Positions 61,017 to 64,000 of a stretch of 64,000 nt of DNA are shown here, piece by piece. The first letter of the stretch is position 1. The number at the start of each line of letters is the position of its first letter. Where the stretch lies: NCBI RefSeq assembly GCF_024172165.1, contig NZ_JAMZEB010000002.1:12173501-12237500 (forward strand). The letters are read 5' to 3'. A model generated the notes under the pieces. The model was not told the origin of the DNA and did no database searches. It saw only the letters and a program-made list of their open reading frames with translations. Position numbers and translations under genes: made by a program. Origin of the DNA: Nonomuraea thailandensis (GTDB lineage: Bacteria; Actinomycetota; Actinomycetes; Streptosporangiales; Streptosporangiaceae).

Positions 61017-61537
61017 CGCACCGTGAGGCCGCCGTACTTGGCCCGGCCGGTTATGACCACGCACAGCACGCCGGGGCGGGGCCTGCCGGCCACCTTGGAC
61101 GTCGGCTGCCCCCAGTCGCTCTGGAAGCCGTCCACGTCGGCCACCGCGCCCTCGGGCAGGATGATCCTGGCCGATCCGTACGTGAGGTCCAGCTCGATGT
61201 CCACGACCTGGTGGGGGACGACGGCCTCGGTGAAGTCGAGCTCGACGCTGCCGTACTTGGAGGCGATCCGCAGCCGGCGCGGCACGGCCCAGTCGCCCGA
61301 GCGCCTGACGTTGCCGTTCTTGGAGCCCAGCTCCACCACGTCGTCGACCTGCGGCTGTGTGCTCGGCAGATCGGTGATCAGGTCGAGCAGGTCGCCGTAG
61401 GTCTTCGCCGACAGCGCCGCCTCCAGCCGGTCCTCGAGCTCGGCCCGGGTCAGCCGGCCCTCGGAGAACGCCTGCTGGAGCTGCTGCGCGGTGCGCTCCC
61501 GGTCCTCGTCGGAGACCCGCATCTGCAATTCCGACAT
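60986..61537 (-). CDS. DUF1707 (SHOCT-like) domain protein
   Basis: 183 residues. The N-terminal DUF1707 unit is standard: MRVSDEDRERTAQQLQQAFS, EGRLTRAELEDRLEAALSAK. The rest (about 70-183) is beta-rich and resembles the cell-wall-active antibiotic response/LiaF-like domain: LRIASKYGSVELDFTEAVVP, YGSARIILPEGAVADVDGFQ. Such proteins are thought to interact with or regulate envelope-stress systems, without a known enzyme activity. There is no membrane helix, so it is cytoplasmic. Its promoter region overlaps the 5' side of the divergent anti-sigma-type gene's leader. Confidence 0.82.
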   Translation of the reverse strand: MSELQMRVSDEDRERTAQQLQQAFSEGRLTRAELEDRLEAALSAKTYGDLLDLITDLPSTQPQVDDVVELGSKNGNVRRSGDWAVPRRLRIASKYGSVELDFTEAVVPHQVVDIELDLTYGSARIILPEGAVADVDGFQSDWGQPTSKVAGRPRPGVLCVVITGRAKYGGLTVRYPRRRWFTH

Positions 61538-61717
61538 GTCCCGAGCATAGGCGTGGCGGGGTCAGAACGGGAGGCGTCGTCCGGAAGGGGTGCGGAGGTC
61601 GAGGGGGTCGGGACGGCGTTCGGGGCGGGGACGGCGGATGAGCTGGACTCTCTTCACATCTCAATAGGTACCCAACGGATTGCCGTGAAGTCATCAACGT
61701 TAGGTAGCGTGGTTCTG

Positions 61718-62638
61718 ATGTGGCCGGAACCTTTCGTGCATCCGGCGCTCTTCTATCGGGGCGCCGGTGAGTACGTGTCTGCCACGACGACCTTCATCCG
61801 GGAGGGGCTGGCAGCCGGAGAGCCCGTCGCCGTGGCCGTCCCGCCGTGGAATCTCGCGCTGATCGAGGCGGAGCTCGGCACGCAGGCCGGGGACGTGCTC
61901 CTGCTCGACATGACGCGGGCCGGGCGCAATCCCGGGCGGATCATCCCCGGCGTGCTGCGGGCCTTCGCCGACCGGCATCCCGACCACCACGTGCGGATCA
62001 TCGGCGAGCCGATCTGGGCGGGGCGCTCCGAGACGGAGTATCCGGCCTGCGCCCAGCACGAGGCGCTGATCAACCTGGCGTTCACGGGGCGCAGGGTGAC
62101 GATCCTGTGCCCGTACGACCTGGAGGGGCTGACCGGCGAGGTCATCCGCGAGGCCGAACGCACCCACCCCGTGCTGCGTGACGCGACGGGGGAGTGGGCC
62201 AGCGGCGACTACGCGCCCGAGCTGGTCGTCGACGGGCACAACCGGCCGCTGCGCGAGCCGGAGAAGGCCGTCTCGCTGCGCTTCGACCACACCGACCTGT
62301 CGGCGGTGCGGGCGCTGGCAGCCAGGGAGGCCGCCGCCCTGGGCTTCGGGGGAGACAGGCTCGACGACATCCGGCTCGCGGTGGCCGAGCTCGGCGCCAA
62401 CAGCCTCGACCACGGCGGCGGCTCCGGCCTGCTGCGGGTGTGGACCGAGGACGACCGGCTGGTGTGCGAGGTCAGCGACGCGGGGCACATCACCGACCCG
62501 CTGGTGGGCCGCAGGCCGGTCGACCCGCGTGAGGCGGGCTCGCGCGGCCTGCTCATCGTCAACCTCCTCGGCGACCTCGTACGCGTGCACACCCGCGCGG
62601 GCGCGACCGCCGTACGCGTCTACTTCGACCTGCCCTAG
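61718..62638 (+). CDS. MEDS sensory domain fused to an anti-sigma-type ATPase (RsbA-like)
   Basis: 306 residues; the ATG at 61718 is chosen because the MEDS domain begins MWPEPFVHPALFYRGAGEYV, while the frame upstream covers other genes. The MEDS (DcmR-type sensory) part spans about 8-170, including TRAGRNPGRIIPGVLRAF. The C-terminal HATPase_c_2 domain shows LRFDHTDLSAVRALAAREAA, VAELGANSLDHGGGSG (N box), VSDAGHITDPLVG and GSRGLLIVNLLGD. This is the RsbW/RsbA plan of anti-sigma or phosphatase-linked switches in actinomycetes. It likely senses redox or small molecules through the MEDS part and modulates a sigma factor of the SigB kind. Its TAG stop shares CTAG with the convergent aldo/keto reductase. 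Confidence 0.8.
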   Translation: MWPEPFVHPALFYRGAGEYVSATTTFIREGLAAGEPVAVAVPPWNLALIEAELGTQAGDVLLLDMTRAGRNPGRIIPGVLRAFADRHPDHHVRIIGEPIWAGRSETEYPACAQHEALINLAFTGRRVTILCPYDLEGLTGEVIREAERTHPVLRDATGEWASGDYAPELVVDGHNRPLREPEKAVSLRFDHTDLSAVRALAAREAAALGFGGDRLDDIRLAVAELGANSLDHGGGSGLLRVWTEDDRLVCEVSDAGHITDPLVGRRPVDPREAGSRGLLIVNLLGDLVRVHTRAGATAVRVYFDLP

Positions 62639-63609
62639 AGCTCGATCTCCCCCATGCTCGGGTAGCGGGTGCCGCGCACGGCGTCCGCGGGCACGGCGGC
62701 GGCCAGCGCGCCGAGCTGTTCGGGGGTGAGCGTGAGGTCCGCCGCGGCGGCGTTCTCCTCCAGGTACTTCAGCCGCTTGGTGCCGGGGATCGGCACGATG
62801 TCCGCGCCCTGCGCGAGCAGCCAGGCCAGGGAGAGCTGGGCGGCCGTGACCCCGGCCGCGTCCGCGATCCGCTTCACCCCGGCCGCCAGCGCCCGGTTGT
62901 GCTCGGCGTTCTCGCCGGTGTTGCGCGGGAGGTGGCGGCGGAAGTCGTCGGCGGGCAGCTCGTCGGCGCTCGGCAGCGTGGCCGACAGCAGGCCGCGGCT
63001 GATCGGCGAGTACGCCACCAGCCCGACCCCCAGCTCCCTGGCCGCCGGCAGGATCTCCGCCTCCAGCCCTCTGGTGAACAGGGAGTACTCGCTCTGCAGG
63101 GCCGCGATCGGATGCACGGCGTCGGCCTTGCGCAGGGTGTCGGCGCTCACCTCCGACAGGCCGAGATGGCGCACCTTGCCCTGCCGGACCAGCTCGGCCA
63201 TGGCGCCGACCGACTCCTCCACGGGGACGCCGGGGTTGCGGCGGTGCATGTAGTACAGGTCGATGTGGTCGACGCCGAGGCGCCGGAGCGAGGCGTCGCA
63301 CGCGGCCCTGATGTACTCCGGGTTGTTCTCGACCGTGCGGGTGGCGCCGTCGCGCCTGATGCCGAACTTGGTGGCCAGCACGACCTCGTCGCGCCGGTCC
63401 CTGATGGCGCGGCCGACCAGCTCCTCGTTGGCGCCGCTGCCGTACATGTCGGCGGTGTCCAGAAAATTCATGCCAAGGTCAAGAGCGCGGTGAATGACCG
63501 CGATCGACTCCTTCTCGTCGCCCTGGCCGTAGAACTCGGACATGCCCATGCAGCCGAGCCCGAGCGCGGAGACCTGGAGGCCCTCCCTGCCGAGAGTGCG
63601 CTTGTTCAT
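62635..63609 (-). CDS. Aldo/keto reductase
   Basis: 324 residues from the ATG at 63607-63609. A classical AKR: LGREGLQVSALGLGCMGMSE, NFLDTADMYGSGANEELVGR (catalytic Asp and Tyr), VLATKFGIRRDGATR (Lys) and IDLYYMHRRNPGVPVEESVG (His). The NADPH site includes VPIPGTKRLKYLEENAAA. It reduces aldehydes or ketones in the cytoplasm; the AKR11-12 group (YajO/potassium-channel-beta-like) is the nearest by eye. The substrate is unknown. The promoter must be in the 188-base gap before the last gene. Confidence 0.9.
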   Translation of the reverse strand: MNKRTLGREGLQVSALGLGCMGMSEFYGQGDEKESIAVIHRALDLGMNFLDTADMYGSGANEELVGRAIRDRRDEVVLATKFGIRRDGATRTVENNPEYIRAACDASLRRLGVDHIDLYYMHRRNPGVPVEESVGAMAELVRQGKVRHLGLSEVSADTLRKADAVHPIAALQSEYSLFTRGLEAEILPAARELGVGLVAYSPISRGLLSATLPSADELPADDFRRHLPRNTGENAEHNRALAAGVKRIADAAGVTAAQLSLAWLLAQGADIVPIPGTKRLKYLEENAAAADLTLTPEQLGALAAAVPADAVRGTRYPSMGEIEL

Positions 63610-63860
63610 GCCGGTTGCCCCCTGACGTACAGGCTGGATCGTCATGCGTCCAGGGTGGACCTTAGAGCGCACTCGAAGTCAAATCGCCGTCAGGGCAGCC
63701 GCCGCCACCCTGAGGGGGCTGCCCCTACCGGGGGTCACGTACGGGCAGGTCATCGGCCCCATCTAGGGGTCGGTCAGACCAAGGTATTAGGGGGTACTTC
63801 AGGGCCGGTTCGGGCCGATCTCCGATGTTCGCAAAGTCCGCGTTCCACGAGCTTGGAGGC

Positions 63861-64000
63861 ATGAAGGGATTGCTTGTCAGTGGTTTCGCGGCCATCGGCG
63901 CCGGGAGCGGCGCGATGCTGAGCCTGCACGCCGGCTCCGACCTGGACCCGTTCCACAGCGTGATCAGCGAGTACGTGTGGCAGTCGGCCGGCTGGCTGCT
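63861..64000 (+). CDS. DUF998-like membrane protein, 3' end cut by the window
   Basis: The visible 46 residues start at ATG 63861 with TTGGAGGC before it: a hydrophobic lead (LLVSGFAAIGAGSGAMLSLH), a loop with DLDPFHSVISEYVW, and the start of a helix. The short exported loop with HSVISEYV resembles DUF998 membrane proteins. Only the first helix and loop are seen, so the assignment is tentative. Confidence 0.5.
   Translation, partial: MKGLLVSGFAAIGAGSGAMLSLHAGSDLDPFHSVISEYVWQSAGWL

Noticed and set aside
60311..61717. Upstream half of a 775-residue frame ending at 62638
   Set aside because: This part overlaps the Rieske oxygenase in another frame and the DUF1707 gene; only the portion from ATG 61718 encodes recognised domains.
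63774..63956. 60-residue leftward frame at the right edge
   Set aside because: It opposes the more convincing rightward DUF998-like start with TTGGAGGC and shows no recognisable features.

Overview
The window is chromosomal DNA of a high-GC, sporulation-type actinomycete. GC-rich third codon positions, many GTG starts and one TTG start, MocR, SARP and LuxR regulators, DUF2510, DUF4235 and DUF1707 proteins, transmembrane Ser/Thr kinases and the tRNA-His/orn arrangement all fit this. The overall flavour suggests Streptosporangiaceae (Nonomuraea-like), but genus is an inference from gene content. No phage, insertion sequence, integron or CRISPR array was found. Both ends cut a gene: a DUF418 protein on the left and a DUF998-type membrane protein on the right.

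Region by region. 0-9 kb holds housekeeping and metabolic genes: a NarL-type two-component pair, an ORF12/LpqF-like serine-hydrolase lipoprotein, an F420-type PPOX protein, an HdeD-like protein, L-lysine 6-aminotransferase and a type II NADH dehydrogenase. 9-10 kb has a small LuxR protein, tRNA-His with a near-ideal terminator, and oligoribonuclease. 10-17 kb is a surface-sensing kinase block: a DUF2510 membrane protein, a membrane pseudokinase and two receptor-like Ser/Thr kinases. 17-19 kb is a divergent MocR/PPOX pair with a convincing PdxR-type operator. 19-38 kb is rich in surface-polysaccharide functions: an aminotransferase with a CelD-like acyltransferase, a GH39/PslG-like anchored glycosidase, an acyltransferase-3, and then a long leftward operon (about 37.7 to 28.8 kb) with a small membrane protein, a second CelD-like acyltransferase, two GT2 enzymes, a polysaccharide deacetylase, a Wzx-type flippase and a giant polytopic GT-C-like protein. 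Several of its genes are coupled by 4-nt overlaps.

38-41.4 kb carries an ECF sigma factor fused to its own zinc-finger, membrane and sensor region, next to a membrane-anchored solute-binding/VWA fusion. 41.5-50 kb has a cation transporter, a DUF4184 protein and SpoU methyltransferase pair, a D,D-carboxypeptidase, a VOC protein followed by a short UvrA paralogue, and a DedA protein under a candidate iron box. 50-58 kb has a large AfsR/SARP-type regulator and a glycolipid-type set (UPF0104 membrane protein, PIG-L deacetylase, GT4). 58-64 kb has a TetR/FAD-monooxygenase pair with a palindromic operator, an orphan Rieske oxygenase, a DUF1707 protein, a MEDS-ATPase anti-sigma-type protein and an aldo/keto reductase.

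The candidates for something less described are the kinase/pseudokinase block with a shared exported Ig-like module, the one-polypeptide sigma/anti-sigma receptor, and the polysaccharide operon with its giant GT-C-like member. All homology statements are from reading the sequence; no search was run.
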